Assembly (NCBI GenBank): GCA_021848545.1
Contig: JAJZUL010000004.1
Coordinates: 59,073 to 123,072, forward strand
Reading direction: 5' to 3'
Origin: Pseudomonadota bacterium
GTDB lineage: Bacteria; Pseudomonadota; Alphaproteobacteria; Rhodospirillales; Magnetospirillaceae
DNA: 64,000 nt
Part shown: positions 15,801 to 24,754 of the stretch, one piece after another
Layout: each line of letters starts with the position of its first letter
How positions within the stretch are numbered: the stretch's first letter is position 1
Notes under the pieces: generated by a model
What the model was told of the DNA's origin: nothing
The model's input: the letters and a program-made list of their open reading frames with translations, nothing else
The model's database searches: none
Made by a program: the position numbers and the translations under genes

Positions 15801-18800
15801 ATGCCTCTTCACATCATCACGCCCCGTACGGCCCAGCTTTCCGGCGAACGGCGCCAGGATTTCATCCGCGCCGAGCTGCTGTCCGACATTTTCGCCGCGA
15901 CCGCGGCCGCGCGGCCGGGAAATCTGGCGGCCATTCATGGTGACGTCCGGCTGACTTACGGCGAGATGGAGGCCCGCGCCAACCGCGTGGCCAACGCGCT
16001 CATCGCCCGGGGTCTGGGCCGGGGCAGCTTCGTCGGGTTGTGGATGGCCCGCGGGCTGGATCTGCAGATCGCCCTGCTCGGCATTCTCAAGGCTGGCGCC
16101 GCTTATATTCCCTTCGACGCCGACGCGCCGGCCGACCGGGTCGCCACCTGTCTGGCCGATTGCGCCGCCGGCGCCATCATTCTGGACGGTTCCGTCGCCG
16201 GTCCCGACCTGTCTCTGCCGGCGCCCAAGCTCGTCTTCGAGCGGCTGGCCGCCGAAAGCGACGACGAGACCGCCCCCGATCTCGCCGTCTTCGGCGTCAC
16301 CAGCGACGAGCCCGCCTATGCCATCTACACCTCGGGTTCGACCGGCCGGCCCAAGGCGGTGGTCATCAGCCACCGCAACATCTGTCATTATCTGCGCGCC
16401 GCCGGCAGCATCTTCGGCCTGACCGCCGAGGATGTGATGTTCCAGGGGGCGTCGGTGGCCTTCGACCTGTCGCTGGAAGAAATCTTCCTGCCCTACATGG
16501 CCGGCGCCACCCTGTGGATCGCCGGTCGCGAGACCCTGAACGATCTGGACCGTCTGGGCGAAACCCTCGACGCGGCCGGCATCACCGTGATGGACACGGT
16601 TCCCACCCTGCTGGCGCTGCTGCCCCGCGACGTGCCGTCGCTGCGGCTGATCATCCTGGGCGGCGAAGCCTGCCCGCCGGCGATCGCCGAACGCTGGCAC
16701 CGTCCCGGACGGCGTCTGTTCAACACCTATGGCCCCACCGAGACCACGGTGGTCGCCACCATCGCCGAACTGGCTCCCGGCGAGACCATCACCATCGGCC
16801 GTCCCGTCGCCAACACCACCTGCTATGTGGTGGACGAGGCCCTGGCGCCGGTGGTCGGCGGCCAGGAAGGCGAATTGCTGATCGGCGGTCCCGGCGTGGC
16901 TGCGGGCTATCTCGGCCGTCCCGAGCTGACCGCCGAAAAATTCATCGCCAATCCCTTCGATCCCAACGGCATCGATCCCGTCCTGTACCGGTCGGGCGAC
17001 GCGGTCAGCATCGACGGCGCCGGCCGGCTGCTGTTCCACGGCCGCATCGACGATCAGGTCAAGATTCGCGGTTTCCGGGTCGAATTGGGGGAGATCGAGG
17101 CCCGTTTGGTGGCGCAGCCCGCCATCGCCCAGGCCGCGGTCGCCCTGCGCGGCGACGGCGGCGTCGACCGCCTGGTGGCGTTCGTGGTCCCCAGCGCCGG
17201 CGCCGCCGCGCCGGACGTTGCCGCCCTGCGCGCCGCCCTGGGCCGCGACATGCCGGCCTATATGGTTCCCGGCCATTTCGAGACGGTGGACACGCTGCCC
17301 CGTCTGACCTCGGGCAAGGTCGATCGCAAGACCCTGAAGACCATGCCGCTGTCGATGGCGCCGGAACGCCCCGAAGACGAACCGGCCGACGAGGTCGAGG
17401 CCGCCCTGCTGAGCGCCGCGAAACGGGTTTTTCCCGGTCAATCGGTTCCGCTGGGGGACGATTTCTTCCTTGATCTCGGCGGTCATTCGCTGCTGGCGGC
17501 CCGTTTCGTCTCGGCGGTGCGTGAAACGCCCGATCTGGCCAACCTGACCATCCAGGACGTCTATGCCGTCCGGACCCTGCGGGCCATGGCCGAACGCCTG
17601 CGCGGCCGCGCCGCCGAGCAGGCCGCGCCGGCCGCCGATCTCGGTTTCACGCCGCCGCCCTTGATGCGGCGCGCGCTGTGCGGTCTCGCCCAGGCCGTCA
17701 CCCTTCCGTTCATCCTGGGGCTGGCCACCCTGCCGTGGCTGGGCGTCTTCGCCGGCTATCTGCTGCTGTCGGCCGACAAGATCGGGACCATCGGCCAGAT
17801 GGCCGCCCTGTTCGGCATCTACAGCGCCATCAACATCGCCACCGTGATCGTCGCCGTCGCCGGCAAATGGCTGATCCTGGGCCGGACCCGGCCCGGCCGT
17901 TATCCGTTGTGGGGCGTCTATTACTTCCGCTGGTGGCTGACCCAACGTTTGTTGGCGCAGGTGCATACAAAATGGGTCCAGGACACGCCGGTCATGCGGG
18001 CCTATCTGCGCCTGCTGGGCGCCCGTATCGGCCATGATTCCGTGATCGGCGACGTCGAATCGGGGGCCTTCGATCTGGTGGAAATCGGCGCCAACGCCAC
18101 CGTCGCCGGCCGGGTCCATCTGTCCAACGTGGAAGTGGTGGGCGACGAGATGATCGTCGGCCGCGTTGTCATCGGTAACGCCGCCACCGTCGGCAGTTCC
18201 TCGGTGGTCGGCTGCGACAGCCGGATCGGCGACGGGGCCGAACTGGGCGATCTGTCCTCGCTTGCCAACGCCGCCCATATCGGCGACGGTGAATTGTGGC
18301 AGGGCTCGCCCGCCCGCGCCGCCGGCATGGTGCAGGATCTGCCCGAAGCGCCGCCCCGGCCCGGCCGTGGCCGCAGGGCGCTGATGGCGGTGCTCTACAC
18401 CCTGGCCCTGGTGGTGCTGCCGCCGGTCAGCCTGCTGCCTATTTTCCCCGCTTTCGCCCTGTTCGACCGCGTGGCCGACCTGGTCGCCGGTCTGCCCGGC
18501 AACGATCTGACCTGGCTGCCGCTGATGGCTTGGCCCACGGCCATGGCGCTGATCGCCCTTACCGTCCTGTTGATTGCCGCCGTGCGCTGGGTGGTGCTGC
18601 CCCGGGTTGAATCGGGCGTCTATTCGATCCACGGCTGGTTCTATTTCCGCAAATGGCTGGTGGGTCTGTGTACCGAACTGACCCTGGAGACCCTGTCCTC
18701 GCTTTACGCCACCGTCTATATGCGGGTCTGGTACCGGCTGATGGGCGCCAAGATCGGCAAGGGCTCCGAGATTTCCACCAATCTGGCGGGACGCTACGAC

Positions 18801-19898
18801 CTGATCGAGATCGGCGAGAAATGCTTCATCGCCGACGACGTGGTGCTGGGCGAGGAAACCATCCGTAACGGCTGGATGACTCTGGAGCCGGTGCGCACCG
18901 GCGCCCGGGTGTTCGTCGGCAATCATGCCGTGGTTCCCCCCGGTACCGATATCCCGTCGGGCTCGCTGATCGGCGTCAAATCCATGACTCCGTCCACCGC
19001 CGAGATGACCGGCGGCGGCACCTGGTTCGGCAGCCCGCCGATCAAGCTGCCGGTTCGTCAGACCTTCGGCGACATGGCCGCCGCCTGGACCTATGAACCG
19101 CCGCAATGGCGCCGGGTGTTCCGCGCGGTGTTCGAAGCCTTCACCGTTTCGTTTCCGTCGATGCTGTCCATCGTTTTCGGCATCATCGCCATCGGCCTGC
19201 TGACGCCGGCGATCATGGCCGGGCAATACGGCCTGCTCTTCGTCGAGTTCCTGGCGGCCAGCGTCGCCGTCTCGGTGGCTTTGGCCCTGGTGTGGGTCGC
19301 CATCAAATGGATGATGATGGGAGTCTATCGGCCGGTGATGAAACCGATGTGGTCGTGGTGGGCGCTGCGCACCGAGGCCGTGGCGGTGATGTATTCGGGC
19401 ATGGCCGGCCGGGCGCTGCTGGAATTCCTGCGGGGCACGCCCTTTCTGCCCTGGGCGCTGCGGCTGGCCGGCGTGCATATCGGCCGGGGCGTGTTCATGG
19501 ACGCCACCGACATCACCGAGTTCGATTGCGTGACCATCGGCGATTTCGCCGCCATCAACGCCACCGTCACCCTCCAGACCCATCTGTACGAGGACCGGAT
19601 CATGAAGGTCGGCCGGGTATCGGTGGGGCGGGGCGTAAGCGTGGGCGCCGACGCCACCGTGTTGTACGACACCAAGGTCGGCGATTACGCCCGCATCGGC
19701 CCGCTGACCATCGTCATGAAGGGCGAGCATATTCCCGCCCATAGCGCATGGCATGGGGCGCCGGCCCAGATCAATCGCGAGGACATGGTGGGACGCGAAA
19801 CCGTGGCGACGGTCAGGGAACGGCCGGTGCCGGTTCTGGTCGACGTCGCCGTCGACGCGGTGCCGGTCTACGAGACGCCGCTCCGCCGGGTCGGGTAA
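15801..19898 (+). CDS. Pls/PosA-type NRPS-like poly(amino acid) synthetase
   Basis: A 1365-residue membrane enzyme with the architecture of epsilon-poly-lysine synthetase. The adenylation domain (about 20-510) has YTSGSTGRPKAVV near 176, NTYGPTETT near 308, GRIDDQVKIRGFRVELGEIE near 414 and the A10 lysine in TSGKVDRK. A carrier domain has the phosphopantetheine serine S563 in DLGGHSLL. Three pairs of hydrophobic segments (about 636-694, 861-934, 1120-1175) alternate with three left-handed beta-helix hexapeptide-repeat domains (about 740-834, 982-1084, 1224-1320). Pls enzymes link an activated amino acid to a growing chain without a thioesterase. The substrate here is unknown. The ATG at 15801 starts just before the fold; no strong ribosome site is seen. 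Confidence 0.88.
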   Translation: MPLHIITPRTAQLSGERRQDFIRAELLSDIFAATAAARPGNLAAIHGDVRLTYGEMEARANRVANALIARGLGRGSFVGLWMARGLDLQIALLGILKAGAAYIPFDADAPADRVATCLADCAAGAIILDGSVAGPDLSLPAPKLVFERLAAESDDETAPDLAVFGVTSDEPAYAIYTSGSTGRPKAVVISHRNICHYLRAAGSIFGLTAEDVMFQGASVAFDLSLEEIFLPYMAGATLWIAGRETLNDLDRLGETLDAAGITVMDTVPTLLALLPRDVPSLRLIILGGEACPPAIAERWHRPGRRLFNTYGPTETTVVATIAELAPGETITIGRPVANTTCYVVDEALAPVVGGQEGELLIGGPGVAAGYLGRPELTAEKFIANPFDPNGIDPVLYRSGDAVSIDGAGRLLFHGRIDDQVKIRGFRVELGEIEARLVAQPAIAQAAVALRGDGGVDRLVAFVVPSAGAAAPDVAALRAALGRDMPAYMVPGHFETVDTLPRLTSGKVDRKTLKTMPLSMAPERPEDEPADEVEAALLSAAKRVFPGQSVPLGDDFFLDLGGHSLLAARFVSAVRETPDLANLTIQDVYAVRTLRAMAERLRGRAAEQAAPAADLGFTPPPLMRRALCGLAQAVTLPFILGLATLPWLGVFAGYLLLSADKIGTIGQMAALFGIYSAINIATVIVAVAGKWLILGRTRPGRYPLWGVYYFRWWLTQRLLAQVHTKWVQDTPVMRAYLRLLGARIGHDSVIGDVESGAFDLVEIGANATVAGRVHLSNVEVVGDEMIVGRVVIGNAATVGSSSVVGCDSRIGDGAELGDLSSLANAAHIGDGELWQGSPARAAGMVQDLPEAPPRPGRGRRALMAVLYTLALVVLPPVSLLPIFPAFALFDRVADLVAGLPGNDLTWLPLMAWPTAMALIALTVLLIAAVRWVVLPRVESGVYSIHGWFYFRKWLVGLCTELTLETLSSLYATVYMRVWYRLMGAKIGKGSEISTNLAGRYDLIEIGEKCFIADDVVLGEETIRNGWMTLEPVRTGARVFVGNHAVVPPGTDIPSGSLIGVKSMTPSTAEMTGGGTWFGSPPIKLPVRQTFGDMAAAWTYEPPQWRRVFRAVFEAFTVSFPSMLSIVFGIIAIGLLTPAIMAGQYGLLFVEFLAASVAVSVALALVWVAIKWMMMGVYRPVMKPMWSWWALRTEAVAVMYSGMAGRALLEFLRGTPFLPWALRLAGVHIGRGVFMDATDITEFDCVTIGDFAAINATVTLQTHLYEDRIMKVGRVSVGRGVSVGADATVLYDTKVGDYARIGPLTIVMKGEHIPAHSAWHGAPAQINREDMVGRETVATVRERPVPVLVDVAVDAVPVYETPLRRVG

Positions 19899-19909
19899 AG
19901 GGGGGACCG

Positions 19910-19986
19910 TGGTGACGCTGGCGCGATTCGAACGCGCGACCCCGAGATTAGGAATCTCGTGCTCTATCCAGCTGAGCTACAGCGCC
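19910..19986 (-). tRNA. tRNA-Arg (CCT)
   Basis: A 77-nt cloverleaf on the minus strand. The 5' acceptor is GGCGCTG pairing with CAGCGTC, the anticodon stem-loop is CGAGA-TTCCTAA-TCTCG (anticodon CCT), the T-loop is GTTCGAATC, and CCA is encoded. It lies between the convergent end of the Pls-type gene and the GlmS-like gene. No integrase or attachment-site duplication is seen beside it. Confidence 0.96.
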
Positions 19987-20063
19987 GTTCCACGGGCGCC
20001 CCACCATACAAGCGTCTTGGGGCGCCCAGAACCCTTTTCTTCGGGTTCAGGCGTTTCCCCCCT

Positions 20064-20151
20064 GGAGCGGAGCGACTAGGCCGTTGAGGCCTCGGAGCGC
20101 ATGAGGGAAATAGACATAACCCAGGGGAAGCGGGTTCGCCCGCTTCCCCTG
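20064..20151. repeat. Internally deleted relative of the 185-bp element (family C, copy 3)
   Basis: GGAGCGGAGCGACTAGGCCG and the terminal hairpin CAGGGGAAGCGGGT with its complement match the 185-bp element. About 95 bp of its middle is missing and the left terminal repeat is degenerate. The terminal hairpin is better paired here than in the full copies. Confidence 0.75.
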
Positions 20152-20264
20152 ATAGCGAACCCGGTGGCGTTGACGGTCATGGGGGGTGGTCTTAAAGTGC
20201 CGCTGACGCCGGCCCGGCCATATTCCGTCGCCATCACGCCTCTTCCGTCAAAGGGTCGGACCCC

Positions 20265-23200
20265 ATGTGTGGTATCGCCGCGTTCCTAAGCAATGGCGTC
20301 TGGACGGCGCCTTGCGATCTCGCTCCGTTTGCGTCCATCGCCGAAAAGCTGGCCACGCCCGGCGGGGATTGGACGGTGGTCGAGGGTGCGCTCGACGACC
20401 TCGCCGCGCTGTATCTGCCGCTGAACGGTTTCGCCCTGCACGCCGCCATCGCCACCGATGGGACGGCGCGGCGGGTTCTGGAAGCCATCGCCGCCGACCT
20501 TGGCGCCGCCCGCCACCGGGCCGAGGCGCAAATCGCCGCCGAGGGGCGCAGCGACCGCCTCGAGCATATCAAGGAGCGCCTGAGCGACTATCTGTGGCAG
20601 GTGGAGACCGAGGTGCTGGGCAATATCGCCCGCGTCGCCCGGATGGCCCCAGTCCCCCTGGCCGAACTGGACCGGGCCCGCCATTTTCTCGCCTGGTCGG
20701 TGGAAACCGTGCTGCAAAGCCTGGACAAGCTGGAGGTGCGGGGCCGCGATTCGGCGGGCATCGGCATCGTCCTGTCGCTTGCCGGCCAGCAGCCGGTCGA
20801 GGGCGGTCTTGCGGACGCCCTGGCCGGGGAATGGCGGGAACGTCTGGGCCTGGACGAGACCGCCGACCGTCAGATGGCGGTCATGCGCGCGTCCAACGGG
20901 GGCTGGGCGGTCCGTGCCACCTACAAGGTCGCCAATCTCGTCGGCCGGCTGGGCGACAACGGCCGGGCGCTCCGCGCCGCCATCGCCGATGATCCGTTGT
21001 TGTGGGCGATCGCGCCGCGTCTGGACGCGCTCAACATCGTCAGCCATACGCGCTGGGCGTCGAACGGGCTGATCAATATCGCCAATTGTCATCCGGTGGA
21101 CGGTCGTCTGCTGCCGGACGGGGGCGGCAATGCCGAATGCCTGGCCTCCACCTTCGTGATGAACGGCGACGTGGACAATTATCCGACCCTGGTCGCAACC
21201 TCGGTCCTGTCGCGCGGTCTGGCCATCGATCCCGCGGTCAGCACCGACGCCAAGATCCTGCCGGTGGTGTTCGCCCTGGATACCGATCCGGACCAGCCGT
21301 TAAGCGAGCGGTTCCAGGCGGTGGTGCGGCGCTGTCACGGATCGCTGGCTCTGGTGCTCCAGCATCTCGCTTTTCCGGACCGTTTGCTGGTGGGGCAGAA
21401 AGGCAGCGGTCAGGCTCTTTATCTCGGGCGGGTGCCCGACGGCCATGTCGTGGCCTCGGAAGTCTACGGCATCGCCGGTCTGTGCCGCGCCACCGTACCG
21501 CTGGACGCGGGCGGCGAGAAGGGCATGGCGGTGGAAATCGTTTCGGGGCACGACCAGGCGCGTCCCGTCGGCGGCGCCGAGGCCCGTCTGCCCGCCGCCA
21601 TCCCCATTCAGATCTATGCCCGCGACATCTTCCGGGGCGACTGGCCGACCTATATCGAAAAGGAAATCGCCGAGGCGCCGGCCAGCGTGGCCAAGACCCT
21701 GGCCGGCAAATACCGCAAGGACAAGGACGGCATCCATTTCCTGGTCCAGGGTTTCGGCAATGGCGACCTTCTGCTACGGCGCCTGGAGGCGCGGGATCAG
21801 CCGGCCATCCGCCGCATCCTGGTGATCGGCCAGGGCACCGCCGCCATGGCCGGCATGGGCATCGCCCATCTGGTGCGTCGCGCCGTGGGGGGGGCGGGCA
21901 TCACCGTCGAGGCCGGCACCGCGTCCGAATTGTTCGGCTTCGTCGCCGACGGCCGTTTCGACGATTCCATCGTGGTGGCGGTGTCGCAATCGGGCACCAC
22001 CACCGATACCAACCGCATCGTCGATCTGGCCAAGGCCCGCGGCGCCTGGATTCACGCCATCGTCAATCGCCGCAATTCGGCCCTGGTGCAAAAGGCCCAT
22101 TCCCACCTTTACACCTCGGACGGGCGCGACGTGGAAATGAGCGTGGCCTCGACCAAGGCCTATTATTCCCAGGTCACCGCCGGCACCCTGTTCGGCCTGC
22201 TGCTGGCCTGGCGCCTGGGCAGCCTGACCGGCCTTCGCATCGCCGAGGTGATCGAAGCGCTGGAATCCCTGCCCGAGCGTATCCAGACGGTTCTGGACCG
22301 GCGCGATCTGGTGGCCGAAATCGCCGCCCGCACCGCGCCGTTCGCCCGCAACTGGGCGCTGGTGGGCAACGGCGCCAACCGCATCGCCGCCGAGGAGATC
22401 CGCATCAAGCTGTCGGAGCTGTGCTACAAGGCGATCCCCTGCGACGTCACCGAGAACAAGAAGCATATCGATCTGTCCACCGAGCCGCTGACCGTGGTGG
22501 TGGCCAACGACCTGCCGGAAGCGGTGGTGTCGGACACGGTCAAGGAGGTCTCGATCTTCAAAGCCCATAACGGCCGGCCGATCGTGCTGTGCGCCGAGGG
22601 CGAGAACCGTTTCGACGGGGTGGCCGAGGCCACCATCCCCCTGCCCGCGGTGGGGGGTGGTCTCGATTTCGTGGTGGCCACCGTCGCCGGCCATCTGTTC
22701 GGCATCGCCGCCGCCCAGGCCATCGACCGTTCCTGCCGGCCGTTGCGCGACGTCCGCGCCGTGCTGTCGCGTCCTCCCGCCGCCTTCGCCAAGGCCGATC
22801 TGGTCCGGGCGCTGGAAACTGCTTTGGCCGGCATCGAGACCGGAAACGCCGATTCCGCCCTGTCCGCGCGGCTGGCGGTGGGCTTGGCCCGTTATCTGGC
22901 CTGGCTGGAGGGGAGACCCGACGATATCACCGCCGCCCAGGCGGGGTTGGAGCGCCTGCATCCCCTGCTGAACGCGGTCATCGACGATTTGACCCGGCCC
23001 ATCGACACCATCCGCCACCAGGCCAAGACGGTGACGGTGGGGATCTCGCGGCCGCAGCGCGAAGTGACGCCGCTGATCCTGGACGCGCTGGCCGGGTTGG
23101 AGGTTCCCGTCTCGCATATCGCCGACGGCGATCGCGAGATGCTGGAAACCCTGTCGCCGCTGGTCACCGCCGTATCGGGCGCGGTGCTGTACGAGGTGGT

Positions 23201-23639
23201 CGATCGCGGCGACGATCCCGACCAGCCCGAATGGGACATTCGGGCGGTGCGCGCCGTCGGCCATTCCACCATCGCCGCGTCGCGCTACCGAACGCCCCGG
23301 ACCGTCCACGGCAGCAAGCGCCGGGCGTTGCGCACGGGGCGCGCCGTCACCGCGTCGGGCCCCCACGGCACCGAAAATCTGCTGGTGATGCCGGTGCTGG
23401 CGGCATCGGGCAACGTCATCGCCGGGCTGGCGCTGATGCATTTGGAGGTCACTCCCAAGGCGTCGCTGCAGCAAAAGATTGCCGCATTGAAGGCGATCGA
23501 TCACAAATACGACGAAGTGAGCGAAACCCTGGCTGAAACCCGGCCCGGACTGGCCCTCGACCAGTTGCTCGGACAGTCCGATCCGCGGCTTCTGATCTTC
23601 GCCGGAATCCATGACATTTTGGCCGGCCACAAGGGGTGA
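20265..23639 (+). CDS. Oversized GlmS-like glutamine amidotransferase/SIS protein
   Basis: A 1124-residue protein, nearly twice the length of GlmS (about 608). It starts MCGIAAF, so the N-terminal nucleophile cysteine is present. The next glutaminase motifs, HTRWASNG (R263, W264), NCHPV and MNGDVDNY, come only after about 190 extra, largely helical residues. Sugar-isomerase (SIS) motifs follow: VSQSGTTTDTN near 573 and SVASTKAYYSQV near 627, then a second SIS domain with ENKKHIDLSTEP. The last 250 residues are not GlmS-like and end in a small alpha/beta segment (ENLLVMPVLAASGNVIAGLA) and a coiled coil. It probably aminates a sugar phosphate, but it may be a specialised paralogue rather than the housekeeping glmS. 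Confidence 0.78.
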   Translation: MCGIAAFLSNGVWTAPCDLAPFASIAEKLATPGGDWTVVEGALDDLAALYLPLNGFALHAAIATDGTARRVLEAIAADLGAARHRAEAQIAAEGRSDRLEHIKERLSDYLWQVETEVLGNIARVARMAPVPLAELDRARHFLAWSVETVLQSLDKLEVRGRDSAGIGIVLSLAGQQPVEGGLADALAGEWRERLGLDETADRQMAVMRASNGGWAVRATYKVANLVGRLGDNGRALRAAIADDPLLWAIAPRLDALNIVSHTRWASNGLINIANCHPVDGRLLPDGGGNAECLASTFVMNGDVDNYPTLVATSVLSRGLAIDPAVSTDAKILPVVFALDTDPDQPLSERFQAVVRRCHGSLALVLQHLAFPDRLLVGQKGSGQALYLGRVPDGHVVASEVYGIAGLCRATVPLDAGGEKGMAVEIVSGHDQARPVGGAEARLPAAIPIQIYARDIFRGDWPTYIEKEIAEAPASVAKTLAGKYRKDKDGIHFLVQGFGNGDLLLRRLEARDQPAIRRILVIGQGTAAMAGMGIAHLVRRAVGGAGITVEAGTASELFGFVADGRFDDSIVVAVSQSGTTTDTNRIVDLAKARGAWIHAIVNRRNSALVQKAHSHLYTSDGRDVEMSVASTKAYYSQVTAGTLFGLLLAWRLGSLTGLRIAEVIEALESLPERIQTVLDRRDLVAEIAARTAPFARNWALVGNGANRIAAEEIRIKLSELCYKAIPCDVTENKKHIDLSTEPLTVVVANDLPEAVVSDTVKEVSIFKAHNGRPIVLCAEGENRFDGVAEATIPLPAVGGGLDFVVATVAGHLFGIAAAQAIDRSCRPLRDVRAVLSRPPAAFAKADLVRALETALAGIETGNADSALSARLAVGLARYLAWLEGRPDDITAAQAGLERLHPLLNAVIDDLTRPIDTIRHQAKTVTVGISRPQREVTPLILDALAGLEVPVSHIADGDREMLETLSPLVTAVSGAVLYEVVDRGDDPDQPEWDIRAVRAVGHSTIAASRYRTPRTVHGSKRRALRTGRAVTASGPHGTENLLVMPVLAASGNVIAGLALMHLEVTPKASLQQKIAALKAIDHKYDEVSETLAETRPGLALDQLLGQSDPRLLIFAGIHDILAGHKG

Positions 23640-23669
23640 TCGGCCGTTTTCCGACGATAGGGGACAGAG

Positions 23670-23900
23670 ATGGGCGGATATCGCAGCCATGACAGCCAGT
23701 TTTCCGACCGTATGCCGATCAAGCGCAATCTGGAGGAAAAGAAACGGGTTCTGATCCAATTGCGCGATCAGCAGGCGGGCCTGAAGCCCTGGGTCAGCGA
23801 CGAGGTCAAAACCTCGCTGGCGCGGCGCATCGCCGAACTGGAAAAGGAAATCGCCGCCGCCCGCAAAACGGACGGCCTGAATCGCTCGTCCCGGCCTTGA
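23670..23900 (+). CDS. Small charged coiled-coil protein
   Basis: A 76-residue protein of unknown function. It is highly charged, with a predicted coiled coil in RIAELEKEIAAARK. GGGGACAGAG gives a weak ribosome site. It lies 30 bp after the GlmS-like gene and is probably co-transcribed. No family is recognised. Confidence 0.6.
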   Translation: MGGYRSHDSQFSDRMPIKRNLEEKKRVLIQLRDQQAGLKPWVSDEVKTSLARRIAELEKEIAAARKTDGLNRSSRP

Positions 23901-23958
23901 CGCGTCGAACGCGCGTGCCAAAATGGGATCGCCTTTCCGTCCCCGGGGACCATCGCTC

Positions 23959-24573
23959 ATGACCGCGTTTTCGTTTCGACCGAAATCCAGTCTTCGGGTG
24001 GCGGCGGCCTTCGCCGCCCTGCTTGGCCTGGCCGGCTGCAACACCAGCCCGCCGATGCAAAGCCTGCCGCCCATCAGCTTTGCGGGCGAGCCGGCGATCG
24101 CGCTCAATGTCGGTCATCTGATCATCGTGCCCGCCTATCGCTCGTCGCGGCAACCGCCGGACTACGATTACATGATGCCGGTTCCGCCGGAGGTGGCGGT
24201 GGAGACCTGGGCCAAGGAGCATTTGCGTCCGATGGGGCGGACCGGCTATGCGCGGGTGACCATCCGCGACGCCAAGGTGACCAAGACCGATCTCGATGTC
24301 AAAACGGGTCTGACCTCCCTGTTCACCGACCAATTGTCCGAACGCTTCGACGGCAATCTCGACGTCACCCTGGAAATCCTCGACGCCCGTCACATGCCGG
24401 TGGCCGAGGTCGAAGCCCGCGCCACCGCCACCCGCACCCTGCCCCAGAGTTTGAGCGTGGATCAGCGCAATCGCGACCTGTACGACATGACCCGGTCCAT
24501 GGTCGATGCCCTCAATACCCAGATGAACGGCCTCATCAAGTCCTACATGTCCCGCTGGATCGTGCAGGAATAA
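23959..24573 (+). CDS. Conserved hypothetical lipoprotein
   Basis: A 204-residue protein with a lipoprotein signal peptide ending in the lipobox LAGC (Cys27), so it is probably anchored in the outer or inner membrane. The mature part contains a mixed alpha/beta domain (FAGEPAIALNVGHLIIVPAY, VETWAKEHLRP, YDMTRSMVDALNTQMNGLI). It resembles uncharacterised alphaproteobacterial lipoproteins. The ATG at 23959 is chosen because it directly begins the signal peptide; an upstream ATG at 23923 would add 12 non-signal residues. It is separated from the trkH pair by a convergent hairpin repeat. Confidence 0.72.
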   Translation: MTAFSFRPKSSLRVAAAFAALLGLAGCNTSPPMQSLPPISFAGEPAIALNVGHLIIVPAYRSSRQPPDYDYMMPVPPEVAVETWAKEHLRPMGRTGYARVTIRDAKVTKTDLDVKTGLTSLFTDQLSERFDGNLDVTLEILDARHMPVAEVEARATATRTLPQSLSVDQRNRDLYDMTRSMVDALNTQMNGLIKSYMSRWIVQE

Positions 24574-24608
24574 GGCGTTTTCCGTTCGTAACGGATACGG
24601 CCCCGTCT

Positions 24609-24750
24609 AGAGCGGCGTGCCTTCAATACGAGGCAGGCCGCTCTTGCGCCCATTGAGGGCGCGGCCAAGCGCGCGGACGCGCGCGCTTAGGCAGAGGGAA
24701 AAACAAAACGGCTTAGAGCGTGATGCACATTTAGGGCATCACGTTCTAAG
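24609..24750. repeat. Double-hairpin repeat between convergent genes (family B, copy 1)
   Basis: The first hairpin is AGAGCGGCGTGCCT with AGGCAGGCCGCTCT. The second is CTTAGAGCGTGATGC with GCATCACGTTCTAAG around a 9-nt loop at 24712-24750. It lies exactly between the convergent lipoprotein and trkH genes. The copy at 36558 also lies between convergent genes, so a bidirectional terminator-like role is plausible. Confidence 0.75.
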
Positions 24751-24754
24751 CGCC

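Larger units (their letters stand above)
19899..20264. other. Interval holding tRNA-Arg and a deleted family C repeat
   Basis: Apart from tRNA-Arg and the repeat at 20064-20151, the last 113 bp before the GlmS-like gene contain only a plausible leader with no clear promoter. Confidence 0.5.

Noticed and set aside
15723..19754. A 1343-codon open frame on the minus strand opposite the Pls-type gene
   Set aside because: It is an antisense frame kept open by high GC and third-position bias. It has Gln/Gly/His-rich low-complexity sequence and no domain, while the plus strand has a clear multi-domain protein.
19910..19986. Integration site at tRNA-Arg (and at tRNA-Ala, 43820)
   Set aside because: No integrase, no duplicated tRNA 3' end and no composition shift next to either tRNA.
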